64,000 bases of DNA from VAXT01 sp963827725 (GTDB lineage Bacteria > Actinomycetota > Thermoleophilia > Gaiellales > Gaiellaceae): positions 1,798,001-1,862,000 of the forward strand of contig CAWHBM010000001.1 of assembly GCA_963827725.1 (NCBI GenBank), read 5' to 3'. Position 1 is the stretch's first letter; every line of letters begins with the position of its first letter. Positions 49,301 through 59,249 of the stretch are shown in pieces. The translations under genes and the position numbers were made by a program. Under the pieces are notes generated by a model. The model was not told the DNA's origin. It was given only the letters and a program-made list of their open reading frames with translations, and ran no database searches.

Positions 49301-51289
49301 GACGATCACGGCGGGCGCGCTTCGAGCTCAGAGATGCGGCGAACAACGTCGTGCCGGCGAGCGTGTCGTACGACTCGTCGACGAACACCGCCATCCTGAG
49401 CCTCCAGACCGCGCTCGCGTTCGGCACCGAGTACACGGCAGTCGTCAAGGCGGGCAGGCGCAAAGGACCTCGCCGGGAATCCGCTGGCGGCCGAAGCCAC
49501 CTGGTCGTTCACGACCCAGGCTTCGCCGCCGCAGGTCCTGGTCGTGGGCTCGGCGGCGAATCCGTTCGGCATGTATCTGAGCGAGATCCTTCGCAACGAG
49601 GGCCTGAACGGGTTCACCACGATCGACGTGGCGTCTCGTCTCGCCCGCGCTCCTCGCGAACTTCGACGTCGTCGTCCTCGGCGAGACGCCACTAAGCCCG
49701 ACCCAGGTCTCGATGCTGAGCGACTGGGTGAACGCAGGCGGAAACCTGATCGCGATGCGGCCGGACAAGCAGCTCGCCGGCCTGCTCGGGCTGACCGACG
49801 CCGCAGCGACGCTCGCGAATGCCTATCTCGAGGTCGACACGAGCACGGCGCCGGGAGCAGGGATCGTGGGCGAGACGATCCAGTTCCACGGCAGCGCCGA
49901 CCGCTACACGCTGAGCGGTGCGACCGCGGTCGCGACGCTCTACTCGGACGCCGACGACGGCGACGACGAACCCCGCGGTTACCTTGCGCTCGGTCGGCGA
50001 TAGCGGCGGCCAGGCGGCGGCGTTCACCTACGACCTCGCCCGCTCGGTCGTCTACACGCGGCAGGGGAACCCGGCCTGGGCGGGGCAGGAGCGCGACGGC
50101 GTCCCCGGGATCCGCCCCGACGACATGTTCTTCGGCGCCAAGGCCGGCGACGTGCAGCCGGACTGGATCGACACGAGCAAGATTGCGATCCCGCAGGCCG
50201 ACGAGCAGCAGCGGCTGCTCGCCAACCTCATCACGTTGATGGAGCGCGACCGGATGCCGGTGCCGCGCTTCTGGTACCTGCCGCGCGGCGAGAAGGCGGT
50301 CGTTCTTCTGAGCGGCGACGATCACTCGCCGAGCTACGCCCCGGGCGGCACCGCAGAGCCATTTCGACCGCTTCAAGGAGCTGAGCGCGCCGGGCTGCGC
50401 CGTCGCCGACTGGGAATGCGTACGCGCAACCTCCTACCTCTTCGCCGACAACCCGCTCACGAACGCGCTGGCTGCCGGCTATCTCGCCGACGGCTTCGAG
50501 ATCGCGCTGCACCCTCTCTTCGGGTCCTGTCCGCAGACTGCGATCTCGCAGGCGGAGCTCGCAGCCGGTTTCGACGCGCAGCTCGGCGGGTTCCAGGCCA
50601 GGTACACGAGCCTGCCGGCGCCGGGTACCAGCCGCACCCATTGCGTCTTCTGGCCCGACTGGGCGTCGGAGGCGAAGGTCGAGCTCGCGCGCGGGATCCG
50701 GCTGGATGCCAACTACTACCACTACCCCGGAAGCTGGATCGGGGCACGCCGGGCTTCATGAACGGCGGCGGCTTCCCGATGCGCTTCGCCGACCTCGACG
50801 GGACGCCGATCGACGTCTACCAGCAGAACACGAACCTGACCGACGAGTCGACCTCAGACGTTCGACGCGGCAACTGCAGCGCTGCTCGACAACGCGCTCG
50901 GCCCGCAGGGCTACTACGGCGCATTCGGCATGAACATCCACACCGACGACCCCGCTCCCTCGCCGGCGTATGAGGACGTCGTGGCCACCGCTCAAGCTCG
51001 TGGCGTGCCGCTGATCTCGTACAAGCAGATGCTCGACTGGGTGGACGGCCGCTCGAGCTCGAAGATCGCCGGTCTGAGCTGGAACGCCGGCACCCTCGCC
51101 TTCACGACCACCGTCGGTGGAGGCGCGAACGGCCTGCAGACGATGCTGCCCGCCCAGGGTCCAAGCCGGGACACTGACCGCGCTCACCTGCGGTGGGTCA
51201 GCGAAGGCCTACACGCTCCAAACGATCAAGGGCATCGAGTACGCGATGTTCGATGCGATCACCGGCACCTGCCAGGCGACGTACTCGTA
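46386..51289 (+). CDS. Second giant secreted LamG/FN3 protein, many frameshifts
   Basis: Reconstructed from ATG 46386: a signal peptide split by a frame error (MRLVVVTA, then ISLVALAAPAVARA), LamG (46.48 kb), FN3 (47.1), LamG (47.38), FN3 (48.0), an Ig-like domain (VTVTATANDDQGLVGVQFKL), LamG (48.57), Big_5 (49.2) and the ThuA/deacetylase-like end (49.54-51.29). It lacks the copper-oxidase head. About 1600 residues if repaired. A tandem paralogue of the preceding gene; probably an extracellular glycan-binding or glycan-modifying protein. Confidence 0.7.
46481..47000 (+). repeat. LamG repeat in giant gene 2, copy 1
   Basis: Almost identical to 47382-47900 (offset 901), encoding AYAFDEGAGGVVNDASGNGH through SGSVGSSNLWRIGAYG. 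Small indels differ between the copies (for example after AAAAGGCCGACGC). Confidence 0.8.
47382..47900 (+). repeat. LamG repeat in giant gene 2, copy 2
   Basis: Partner of 46481-47000, separated from it by one FN3 module. The frame is intact over most of its length. Confidence 0.8.
49199..51289 (+). repeat. C-terminal Big_5/ThuA/deacetylase-like unit, copy 2
   Basis: Paralogue of 44161-46259 at the end of giant gene 2, with the same motifs (MRPDKQLAGLLGLTDAAATL, VVLLSGDDHSP, YYHYPGSW, LISYKQMLDWVDGRSSS) but with frame changes near 49240, 49470, 49640, 49970, 50360, 50740 and 51165. Confidence 0.8.
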
Positions 51290-51334
51290 GGGACTCGTCG
51301 TTCGCGGGCTCGAGGCTATGGAAGGATGCCGGTC

Positions 51335-52051
51335 ATGACCGCCTACCGGTTGGCCCGGAACGTATATCAGCGCCTCTTTAACCGCGACTACTGGCGGCAT
51401 CGCCAAGAGCAGAAGGATCTGTACCGCATGTTCGTCAAGCACGGTTCGCTCGCATTTGACATCGGCGCCAACAAAGGCGAGGTGTCGGCGGCGTTCCTGG
51501 AGCTCGGCGCACGGGTCGTGGCTGTCGAGCCGAACCCGGAGCTCGCCCGCGAGATCAGTCGCTGCTACGGTCGCGGGATCCGCGTCGAAAACGCCGCTGT
51601 CGGCGCAGAACCCGGTCGTGCGGAACTCAACCTCGGCCGCGACTCAGGCCACTCGACCCTCTCGCGAGAATGGCTCGAGCGCGCTCCGACGGCCGACCGC
51701 TGGGAGGGAACGGTTTTAACTGACGTAACGACTCTCGATGCTTTGATCGAGAAGTACGGCACTCCGGATTTCGTGAAGATCGACGTCGAGGCGTATGAGG
51801 CTGAAGTGCTTGCCGGGGTCAGCATTCGCTTGCCCGCCCTCTGCTTTGAGTACCAGGCAGCGTATCCCGAGGTGGCGGAGCGTTGTCTCGCATTGCTCGG
51901 GGAAAGCTACGAGTATGCGCTCACGAGGGGGGAGGATCCGGTCCTGACAACGGAGTGGATCGACGCCGCCGGTGCGCGGGCTGCTGTGGGGTCGCTCGAC
52001 CACGATGGATATGGCGACATCTTCGCGCGTCGGATCGACGCGCAGCAGTAG
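51335..52051 (+). CDS. FkbM family methyltransferase
   Basis: 238 residues from ATG 51335 (GAAGG nine bases before; the ATG at 51326 is possible). SAM-binding LAFDIGANKGEVSAAFLELG (~38), AVEPNPELA, and the FkbM block FVKIDVEAYEAEVLAG (~150). Likely O-methylates a sugar or lipid of the polymer. Intact, unlike both neighbours. Confidence 0.9.
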   Translation: MTAYRLARNVYQRLFNRDYWRHRQEQKDLYRMFVKHGSLAFDIGANKGEVSAAFLELGARVVAVEPNPELAREISRCYGRGIRVENAAVGAEPGRAELNLGRDSGHSTLSREWLERAPTADRWEGTVLTDVTTLDALIEKYGTPDFVKIDVEAYEAEVLAGVSIRLPALCFEYQAAYPEVAERCLALLGESYEYALTRGEDPVLTTEWIDAAGARAAVGSLDHDGYGDIFARRIDAQQ

Positions 52052-52060
52052 CGGAGAACC

Positions 52061-52950
52061 TCAGGCCGCGCGCTCACGGCGACCCGCCGCCTCCAGGGCG
52101 CGCAACCTCAGCGCGCGCAAGCTCTGCTGACGCCGAAGGTACGCCCGGGCCGTGTCATCCGGGCTCTTGGGGTCCCGCCGCAGAGCGGCGAGCGCATACC
52201 CCCAGATCATCGCGAGCGCGGCCGGCTCCCGGCGGGCCTGCCACAAGGCACGGAGAACGAGGTACCAGACACGATAACCGAGGTAGTGCGCCGCGTGCCC
52301 CTGATTCTGGCGCGCCCTCCAAGCGGGTACCGTCGCGCTCGCCTTCGCGCCGGTGATGGCGGAACGGAAGGTCCTCGAACGCCGCCGTACGCCAGCCGCG
52401 CGCGTTTGCCTTGAACTCGTCGAGCCCGTCCCAGCCCACTCGCTCCTCGAGCGGGAAGGAGCTCCTGGAGGCACTCCCAGCGATACGCGCGCGAGGCGCC
52501 CCAGACGGTCGTGCCGGTGACATAGCGCTGTCGCCAAGTTCCCCGCTGAAGCTCGAAGGCGCTGCCGCTGGCGATCCCAAGGGAAGCGTCGGCGTCGAAG
52601 CGCCCGAGCAGGCACTCGAAGTAGTCGGCGTCCATGGAGATGTCGGCGTCGACTTTGACAACGATCTCAGGCGGGTCGGCCGAGAGGGCTGCGATCCCGG
52701 CCTGAAGAGCGCGCACGACCGGCGCGCCGCGGTCGGCGGACGAGGCTCCGGGAAGGGAGAGCACGCGCACCCAGTCGTGCTCGGCGCGCGATGCGATTCG
52801 CGATCTCGAGGGTGCCGTCCGACGAGCCGTTGTCGACGATGTTCCACGTCCGCGGGCGGATCGACTGTGCCGCCAGACAGGACCGCGAGCCGCGGGCAGG
52901 TTTTTCGCCTCGTCCCGGGCCGGCGTGACGACGGCGTACGAACGGATCAT
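52061..52950 (-). CDS. GT2 family glycosyltransferase, frameshifted
   Basis: Blocks in different frames form one protein: YAVVTPARDEAKNLPA; then NIVDNGSSDGTLEIANRIA; PPEIVVKVDADISMDADYFE (the DAD metal site); QELLPLEERVGWDGLDEFKA; and an end HYLGYRVWYLVLRALWQARR to 52061. Frame changes lie near 52800-52890, 52470 and 52310. It follows asnB in one operon (start about 4 bases from the asnB end). Confidence 0.75.
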
Positions 52951-54868
52951 CGGACCGTGATTCTCTCGCGCGCGGCACGGCGGTCGAGAGCGAGCGGGGG
53001 AGGTAAGACGACAGCCAGACCTCGAGCATCAGGATCGACAGCAGCAGGTGCGCGTTCCCGGTGTCGGTCCCGGCTGCGTGTCCTTTCACGAGCCGCTCGA
53101 CCTGGTCGCGGTCGAGCATCTCGGCATAGCGCGGGCTCGGCCCGAGCAGGTAGTCGCTGATCGCGCCACGCGTCTGGGCGCGGAACCAGTCGTCCACGGC
53201 CGCGTTGGAAGAAGCCGACCTTCGGCTTGTCGATGATCCGGTCGGGGATCAGCCCGCGAGCGGCTCGTTTGAGCACGTGCTTCGTGTCGAGCCGCCGCAC
53301 CTTGTGCTTCGCCGGGATCGTCGCGCAGAACTCGACCAGCGTGGTGGTCGAGGAAGGGACGCGCACCTCGAGCGAGTGCGCCATCGAGGCGCGGTCGAAG
53401 TAGTGGAGCATGTCGTCGACGAGGCCGAGCTGGCCGTCGAGATAGAGCGCCGCCGGCAGCGGATCGTCGCCGACGGCGTCCGAGCCGCTCGCGGAGCGTC
53501 CGTAGGGCCATGTCCGCCGTCGAGCTCGGCGAGCGGGCCGCGGACGAGCGCTTGCGAAGTCCGCTTCGCAGCCTCGCCGCTCGTCGCGAGCAGGCGCTCT
53601 AGCCGGGTCGCTGGCGGTGAGCGTCCCCGCGGCGCGGGCCGAGCCGTGCCGGGCCGCGTTTCAACGCTGCCGCTCCGGCGGCTCGAACGGGCTGAGGAAG
53701 CCGCGACCAGTAGCCGGCGATCGCCGCCGCTCGATGCTTGCGGTATCCGCCGAGGAGCTCGTCTGCGCCCTGACCCGAGAGCGCGACGGTCACGTGCTTG
53801 GCGGCGAGCTCCGAAAGCGCGAGAAAGCCGAGTCGCCGACAGGTCGGCGAGCGGCTCGTCCATGTGCCAGACCAGCTCACTGAGGTCGACTGTCTGCTCG
53901 GCGAAGGAAAGCTCCAGCTCGTGATGATCGGTCCCGAAGTGCTCGGCGACGAGGCGCGCGTCCGCGAGCTCGTTCTCGTCGCCGGCCTCCGCGAAACCGA
54001 TCGAGAACGTCTTCACTGGGTCGGCCATCTGGCGCGCCATCAGCGCGACGATCACGCTCGAGTCGATGCCTCCACTCAGCATCGCGCCGAGGGGAACGTC
54101 GCTCATGAGGCGCAGTCGTACGGATTCCTCAAGGCCGCTCAACAGACGCTCGCTCGCCTCGTCCAAGCTCATGTCGACGGCTGCCGGCTCGGGGTACGAC
54201 CAGAACGCCTCCGTGCGTACGCCCTTCGGATCGACGACGAGCACGTGTCCGGGCATCAGCTTCCGCACTGCGGCGAGCGGAGACATCGGCCCGGGCACGA
54301 AACCGAGCGTGAGGAACGCGTCGATCGCCTCGTAGTCGAGGTCGGCGTCGACGAGTCCGCTCGCGAGGAGACTCTTCAGCTCGGATGCGAAGACGAGGAG
54401 GTCGTCCACCTCGGCGTAGTACAGAGGCTTGATTCCCAGTCGGTCGCGCGCAAGCACCGCCCGGCGCTCGGGGGCGTCCCAGAGCGCGAGGCCGAACATG
54501 CCCCGCAAGTGCTTCGGGAACGCGATGCCCGCGTCCTCGTAGAGATGGGGGATGATCTCGGTGTCGCAGCGGGTCTGGAACCGGTGCCCGCGAGCGCCGA
54601 GTCGTCCGCGGATGTCACCGTGGTTGTAGAGCTCGCCGTTCTGGACCGCCCAGATGCTCCCGTCCTCGTTGGCGAATGGCTGGTGGCCACCCTCCACGTC
54701 GACGATGCTTAGTCGGCGAACGCCCAGCGCGATGCCGTCGGCGGTGTGGGTGCCGCGGTCGTTCGGCCCGCGATGGGTCATCGCGTCCGTCATCCGGTCG
54801 AGGACTTCAGGCGCGACGACAGTACGGGGCTCGCCCCGCAGCTGAACGACTCCGCAGATTCCGCACAC
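52947..54868 (-). CDS. asnB: Asparagine synthetase (glutamine-hydrolysing), frameshifted
   Basis: Start GTG 54868 puts the catalytic Cys second (VCGICGVV), as needed for the class II amidotransferase. RRLSIVDVEGGHQPF, NGELYNH and RCDTEIIPHLYE follow. The synthetase domain has the PP-loop MLSGGIDSSVIVAL. After LADLSA the frame changes (near 53850) to give TVALSGQGADELLGGYRKH; FDRASMAHSLEVRVP and VDDWFRAQTRGAISDYLLG follow in further frames. Such AsnB proteins are common in polysaccharide loci. The N-terminal glutaminase domain argues against a lasso cyclase. Confidence 0.85.
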
Positions 54869-54936
54869 AGCCAAAAGCTATTCGGTCGGCCTCGGAACAG
54901 CGACGGCCGTTAGGCTAGAGCACCGGGGCCAACGAC

Positions 54937-54952
54937 CTAGCCGGACGGCTAG
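54937..54952. promoter_or_regulatory. Palindromic operator, site 3
   Basis: CTAGCC-GGAC-GGCTAG, 68 bases before the asnB GTG. It overlaps the stop end of the GT2 gene at 54949. Confidence 0.7.
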
Positions 54953-55836
54953 CTCTGTGCGTGACCCGTAATGGCCAAGCGCAGCGCGCGAGCATGTCCC
55001 GCGCGTGCCTCCTTTCCCCCCCGGCCCACCGCGACGTGTGTAAGCGCGCTCAGCCCGATGCCGACTCGCTCCAAAAACGCGGTCGCTCGCGTCCCGTGCT
55101 TGGCGGCGTACCGCAGGCGACTTGCGGCGAGAACCGGAAGAAGGTGTGTACGAGGCGCGGACGCGCCGCCCTCATGCACGACGCTCGCCTGCGGCTCGAA
55201 GAGCACGTCGAGGCCGATCGACCGAAGACGCCGGCACAGGTCGGTGTCCTCGCCATACATGAAGAAGCCCTCGTCCCAGCCGCCGAGCTGCTCGAGGGCG
55301 TCGCGGCGCACGAGGATGCACGCTCCCGAGACCCAGTCGGGCGAGCTGGTGTGCGCATACGCCTCCTCGACTCGAACGACCTCGTCGGTCCAGGTCGCCC
55401 GCGGGAAGAGCCGGTGCAGGAAGAGCGCCTGCGCGTACGTGGATCGGAGACGCGGGAACCGCCGCTGCGAGAAGTCGAGCGAACCGTCGGTGTGGCGAAT
55501 CAACGGTGCGACGGCCCCAACGGACGTGTTGCGCACGAGGGCGGCCACGAGTCGATCGAGGCCTACCCCCTCGATGCGCGCGTCCGGATTCAGGAAGAGG
55601 ACGTATGGGGCCGAACCGTGCCGCCAACCGACGTTGCAGCCGTGGGCGAAGCCGCCGTTTTGGTCGAGCGCAATCGTGGCGACCGGGAGGTCCTTCACGA
55701 CGGCAAGGCTCCGGTCGGCGGACGCGTTGTCGACGATGATGACGTTCACGCCGTCTCGACCGGCGAGCGCCACGACGCACCCCCGAAGCTCGTCGCGACT
55801 GTTGTACGAGACGACGACGACGTCGACGGTGGACAC
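54949..55836 (-). CDS. GT2 family glycosyltransferase (rhamnosyltransferase-like)
   Basis: 295 residues from GTG 55836. STVDVVVVSYNSRDELRGCV, IIVDNASADRS and FLNPDARIEG (DXD-type metal site), then DWVSGACILVRRDALEQLGG and GEDTDLCRRLRSIG are typical of GT2 enzymes of the WbbL type. Frame intact. Adds a sugar to the lipid-linked repeat unit; specificity unknown. The open frame upstream of the GTG is antisense to the beta-helix gene. Confidence 0.9.
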   Translation of the reverse strand: MSTVDVVVVSYNSRDELRGCVVALAGRDGVNVIIVDNASADRSLAVVKDLPVATIALDQNGGFAHGCNVGWRHGSAPYVLFLNPDARIEGVGLDRLVAALVRNTSVGAVAPLIRHTDGSLDFSQRRFPRLRSTYAQALFLHRLFPRATWTDEVVRVEEAYAHTSSPDWVSGACILVRRDALEQLGGWDEGFFMYGEDTDLCRRLRSIGLDVLFEPQASVVHEGGASAPRTHLLPVLAASRLRYAAKHGTRATAFLERVGIGLSALTHVAVGRGGKEARAGHARALRLAITGHAQS

Positions 55837-55901
55837 GTCACGAGCGTAACAGCAGCCTCGAGCAGCTAGTTCCGGACGCTTCGCTACCCTCGCGACTACG
55901 T

Positions 55902-57194
55902 GTGAGACGTCTGCTTCGGGAAGCCCGCTCTGAACTTGCCTTGAGCCTCGCGGTGCTCGGGCTGCTGGCGGGAGCATCCGCACCCGCGGCGGTTGCGACG
56001 AGCCGCGCGGTTGCGACTGACTCGAGGGCGAACGTGTGGGTCGACCCGAGCGGCGGCTCCTGTAGTCGCACCGCCGCGCCGAGTCGTCACGCCGACGCGA
56101 AGGCCTGCCGGGACCTCACCAGCGCCTACAACATTGCCGCTTCGGGAGACACGCTCATGGTGAAGCGGGGAACGTACGGTCGCCAGGTCCTCCCGGGCGG
56201 CAGTAAGAGGCTCACCATTCGTAACGCACCCGGCACCCGGCCGGTCTTCGGCACGACGACCGTCAACGCCTCGAACATCAAGCTCATCGGCGTCACCATC
56301 CGGCGTAACGACGATCCCGGGCCGCACACGGCGACGCTCGAGGCGGAGGGTGCGAACAACACCTTCGACCGAGTTCACGTGAACACACGAAACATGAGTG
56401 CTCGGCAGGGGATCGCCGCCAGCGGTGACAACAACATCTTCAAGAACGGCAGCACTTTCAACGTGGTCGACGAGAAGGGCGCGCTCGTGGCGGGCACCCG
56501 GGTCACGTTCGTCAACTTCGACTTCCACGACGTCCGCCTCACGAACTCGGCGGTGCACAACGAGTGCGTCTATTCGAATGGGCCTCAGCTGACGGTGCGA
56601 CGGAGCCGTTTCTGGAGGTGCAGCACGATGGATCTCTTCATTACCCGGGGCAACTGGTGGAACCAGCCCCCGTACGGAGGCGTGACGATCGAGAACAACG
56701 TGTTCGAGCACAGCACGATGGAGGACCGGGACTCCTGGCACTACACCGGCCTCGTCCTCAGCGGCTCGCTGGCCTACGACGGCGCCTCACTCAGAGGCTT
56801 CAAGGTTCGCTACAACACGTTCGAGCAGGCCGTCGGCCTCGAGGCGGGACTCAGGGCCACCGGTGACAGCGAGTGGGTGGGCAACGTCGGCGGCGGCTGG
56901 GACTGTATTCCGGGAATGCGCTTCCGCTACAACGTCGGTCAGAAGTGCTCGGCGACGGACAAGCGGGTGACTCCAGCGTCATCTTGTGGACCGCCTGCTT
57001 GCGCGAGGATTCGACCCGCGGCCCAGGGCTGGGTCAATCCAGCCAAACACGACCTCCGTTTGAAGGCCCGAGCGCCCGCGATCAACTCCGGAGACCCGAA
57101 GGACTTTCCCGGCGTAGACAAGGATGGTCGGGCGCGCCCGATCGGCCGTAGCCCCGAGGCCGGCGCGTACGAGTTCCGCGCTCGCCGCCGCTGA
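55902..57194 (+). CDS. Secreted right-handed beta-helix protein
   Basis: 430 residues from GTG 55902. Signal peptide (LALSLAVLGLLAGASAPAAV), then VWVDPSGGSCSRTAAP and repeated beta-helix rungs with NNTFDRVHV, NNIFKNGS and IENNVFEHST. It ends PGVDKDGRARPIGRSPEAGA, the usual tail of choice-of-anchor or pectate-lyase-like beta-helix proteins. It may bind or cleave the exopolysaccharide outside the cell. Confidence 0.85.
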   Translation: MRRLLREARSELALSLAVLGLLAGASAPAAVATSRAVATDSRANVWVDPSGGSCSRTAAPSRHADAKACRDLTSAYNIAASGDTLMVKRGTYGRQVLPGGSKRLTIRNAPGTRPVFGTTTVNASNIKLIGVTIRRNDDPGPHTATLEAEGANNTFDRVHVNTRNMSARQGIAASGDNNIFKNGSTFNVVDEKGALVAGTRVTFVNFDFHDVRLTNSAVHNECVYSNGPQLTVRRSRFWRCSTMDLFITRGNWWNQPPYGGVTIENNVFEHSTMEDRDSWHYTGLVLSGSLAYDGASLRGFKVRYNTFEQAVGLEAGLRATGDSEWVGNVGGGWDCIPGMRFRYNVGQKCSATDKRVTPASSCGPPACARIRPAAQGWVNPAKHDLRLKARAPAINSGDPKDFPGVDKDGRARPIGRSPEAGAYEFRARRR

Positions 57195-57288
57195 GCCCGT
57201 CGCCGTAAGCGCCGATCGACCCTTCGTCGGCCCGATCCTGGTCGGCTGGAGGGACGACCCGCCGGTCGAGTTCGTCTACGGCCTGGAA

Positions 57289-58128
57289 TCAGGAGGGCGC
57301 GACGAACCAGCCGAAGCGCTCGTTCAGGCGTCGGAAGAACGGCAGTCGGAAGAGAATCCTCTTCACCGCGACGCGGCGAGCTCGCATTCTCCAGTACGCG
57401 GCCCAGAACTCACTCTTTTCCGGCGAGGACGCGCCGTAGTGGGCTCCGCCCGTATGGTGAACCTTCAGGTCTGCCAGCACAGCGGGCCCGTAGCCGAGGG
57501 TCCGGATGTCGTTGATGTACGCCGGCTCCTCCTGCCAGAACACGAGCTTGCGATTTTGGCGGAAGCCGCCCACGCTGCGGTAGAGGTCTCGCGCAGTCAT
57601 TGCGCACGCTCCTCCTGCGGGTCCTTCAAGAAGCCGGACACCATTTACCTCCGTCGGCTTGTACTCATGCGGCCGAACCCGATATCGATAATGAGTGGCC
57701 AAGTCGTAGGGGTCGTCTACGAGGTCTGCGGCGAGAAACCCGATGCTGGGCAACCGCCGATATGCATCGCGCAGGATCGCATCCCAGTTCGGCGGCGCGT
57801 CTACAACGTCGTCGTCGAGCTCGACGAGATAGTTCGAGGTGGTCAGGTCAAACGCGCGCGCATATGCGTTCTGGCCGATGTTCGTCTCATTGTGGACGAC
57901 CGTGATCCGTGGGTCCTCGAGTGCGTCGAGGTAGTCCTGAGTCCCGTCGCTCGAACCGTTGTTCCAGATCACGATCTCCCTCGTGGCCCGCGACGTGACA
58001 CCAAGCACGCCCTCGACGCACTTCCGGAGGAGATGAACGCGATTGTGCGTCAGGACGACGATCGCAATGCTGCCTGCATGCTCGCTGCCGCGGGCATCGG
58101 TCGCAGCCGAAAGCCGGGAGACCTCCAT
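57289..58128 (-). CDS. GT2 family glycosyltransferase
   Basis: 279 residues from ATG 58128 (a GTG at 58197 extends the frame into the operator and is unlikely). IAIVVLTHNRVHLLRKCVEG, IVIWNNGSSDGTQDY and LVELDDDVVDAPPNW (metal site), then EGPAGGACAMTARDLYRSVGG. Its operator lies 69 bases upstream and is shared with the divergent pssD-like gene. Acceptor unknown. Confidence 0.9.
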   Translation of the reverse strand: MEVSRLSAATDARGSEHAGSIAIVVLTHNRVHLLRKCVEGVLGVTSRATREIVIWNNGSSDGTQDYLDALEDPRITVVHNETNIGQNAYARAFDLTTSNYLVELDDDVVDAPPNWDAILRDAYRRLPSIGFLAADLVDDPYDLATHYRYRVRPHEYKPTEVNGVRLLEGPAGGACAMTARDLYRSVGGFRQNRKLVFWQEEPAYINDIRTLGYGPAVLADLKVHHTGGAHYGASSPEKSEFWAAYWRMRARRVAVKRILFRLPFFRRLNERFGWFVAPS

Positions 58129-58197
58129 TAGCTGAATCGTAGAGAGCGTCCCCAGGGGGGTCCACGGTCGTAGGGCCTGGATTCTTGCGGCCGTCAC

Positions 58198-58213
58198 CTA
58201 GCCGAACGGTTAG
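58198..58213. promoter_or_regulatory. Palindromic operator, site 4
   Basis: CTAGCC-GAAC-GGTTAG, centred between the GT2 gene (69 bases to its ATG) and the PssD-like gene (59 bases to ATG 58273); could serve both. Confidence 0.7.
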
Positions 58214-58272
58214 ATGAGTTCTGGCTATTCCGGTCGTGGTCACCAGGGCGCCGCACGGCTACGTTTGTGTCG

Positions 58273-58758
58273 ATGCGCAGCACATCCCCGAGACGCGCCG
58301 ATCTGATGCTTGTCTGCTCCTGTGGCGGCCATCTCCTTCAGCTCGTCGCGCTCAGCGCTTCGTGGCAACAGTTCAGTCGCGCCTGGGTGACGTTCGACAA
58401 GAGCGATGCACGCTCTCTACTCGAGAGCGAGCGTGTCTTCTTCGCCAGTGGTCCGACGAACAGGAGCATCAAGAACCTGCTGCGCAACCTGGTCATCGCC
58501 TGGCGCGTCGTTCGTGAGGTTCGGCCGAAGGTCGTCGTCACGACCGGCGCGGGTGTGGCGGTTCCCTTCGCGTGGATCGCGAGACTGCGAGGCGCAAGGG
58601 TCGTCTACGTCGAGAGCATGGCCCGGATTTCGGGCCCCTCGCTCAGTTACCGCCTGATCGCCCCCGTCGCCGAGCGGCGGTATGTCCAATGGCCCGAGCT
58701 CGCACAGGCACTGCCTGGATCACGGTTCGTCGGGAACGTGTTCTCGGCAGGCGCATGA
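58273..58758 (+). CDS. PssD/Alg14-like glycosyltransferase subunit
   Basis: 161 residues (GTG 58267 also possible). LMLVCSCGGHLLQLVAL at the N-terminus, VVVTTGAGVAVPFAWIARL and YVESMARISGPSLSYRL match the Alg14/PssD membrane-anchor half of a two-part GT28 enzyme. Its stop overlaps the start of the catalytic half, so the pair forms one glycosyltransferase adding a hexose or uronic acid to the lipid-linked unit. Confidence 0.9.
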   Translation: MRSTSPRRADLMLVCSCGGHLLQLVALSASWQQFSRAWVTFDKSDARSLLESERVFFASGPTNRSIKNLLRNLVIAWRVVREVRPKVVVTTGAGVAVPFAWIARLRGARVVYVESMARISGPSLSYRLIAPVAERRYVQWPELAQALPGSRFVGNVFSAGA

Positions 58759-59249
58759 TCTTCGTCACGGTCGGGACGAACGAGGCACGCTTCGACCGTC
58801 TTCTGCGCGCGGTCGCGGAGCTTCCGATCGACGAAGAGATCGTGGTTCAGCACGGCCATTCGTCGCCGATCCATGCACCGCACGCCAAGCTCGTCGACTT
58901 TCTCTCGTTCGAGGACATGGTCGAGACGATTCGGAAGGCGCGCGTCGTTGTCACACACGCAGGCGTCGGGTCCGTCATGGTCGCGTTGGCGAACATGAAG
59001 CGCCCGATCGTCGTCCCTCGCCGGAAGTCGTTCGGCGAGGCTGTCGACGACCACCAACTGCAACTTGGACAACGCTTCTCCGAAGCTGGGCTGGTGACGC
59101 TGGTCGAAAGGCCGGAAGCCCTGGGTGAAGCCCTGATAGGCGAGCAGGGCTCGCCGACGGTCGTTCCAGCGTCCAGCTCACTGGCGGCGGACCTCGGAAG
59201 CTTTCTCGACAGCGCGATCACGAGCTCGTCGGCGCAAGCACGGGCATGA
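58755..59249 (+). CDS. PssE/Alg13-like glycosyltransferase catalytic subunit
   Basis: 164 residues. MIFVTVGTNEARFDRLLRAV and VVTHAGVGSVMVALANMKRP (the nucleotide-sugar binding loop), then VDDHQLQLGQRFSEAG. Joined by ATGA overlaps to pssD before it and to the flippase after it. Confidence 0.92.
   Translation: MIFVTVGTNEARFDRLLRAVAELPIDEEIVVQHGHSSPIHAPHAKLVDFLSFEDMVETIRKARVVVTHAGVGSVMVALANMKRPIVVPRRKSFGEAVDDHQLQLGQRFSEAGLVTLVERPEALGEALIGEQGSPTVVPASSSLAADLGSFLDSAITSSSAQARA

Noticed and set aside
52947..54868. AsnB homologue as the lasso cyclase for the RiPP-like peptide
   Set aside because: It has an intact-looking glutaminase domain with Cys2 and sits 22 kb away in an operon with a GT2; it fits asparagine synthetase of polysaccharide loci.
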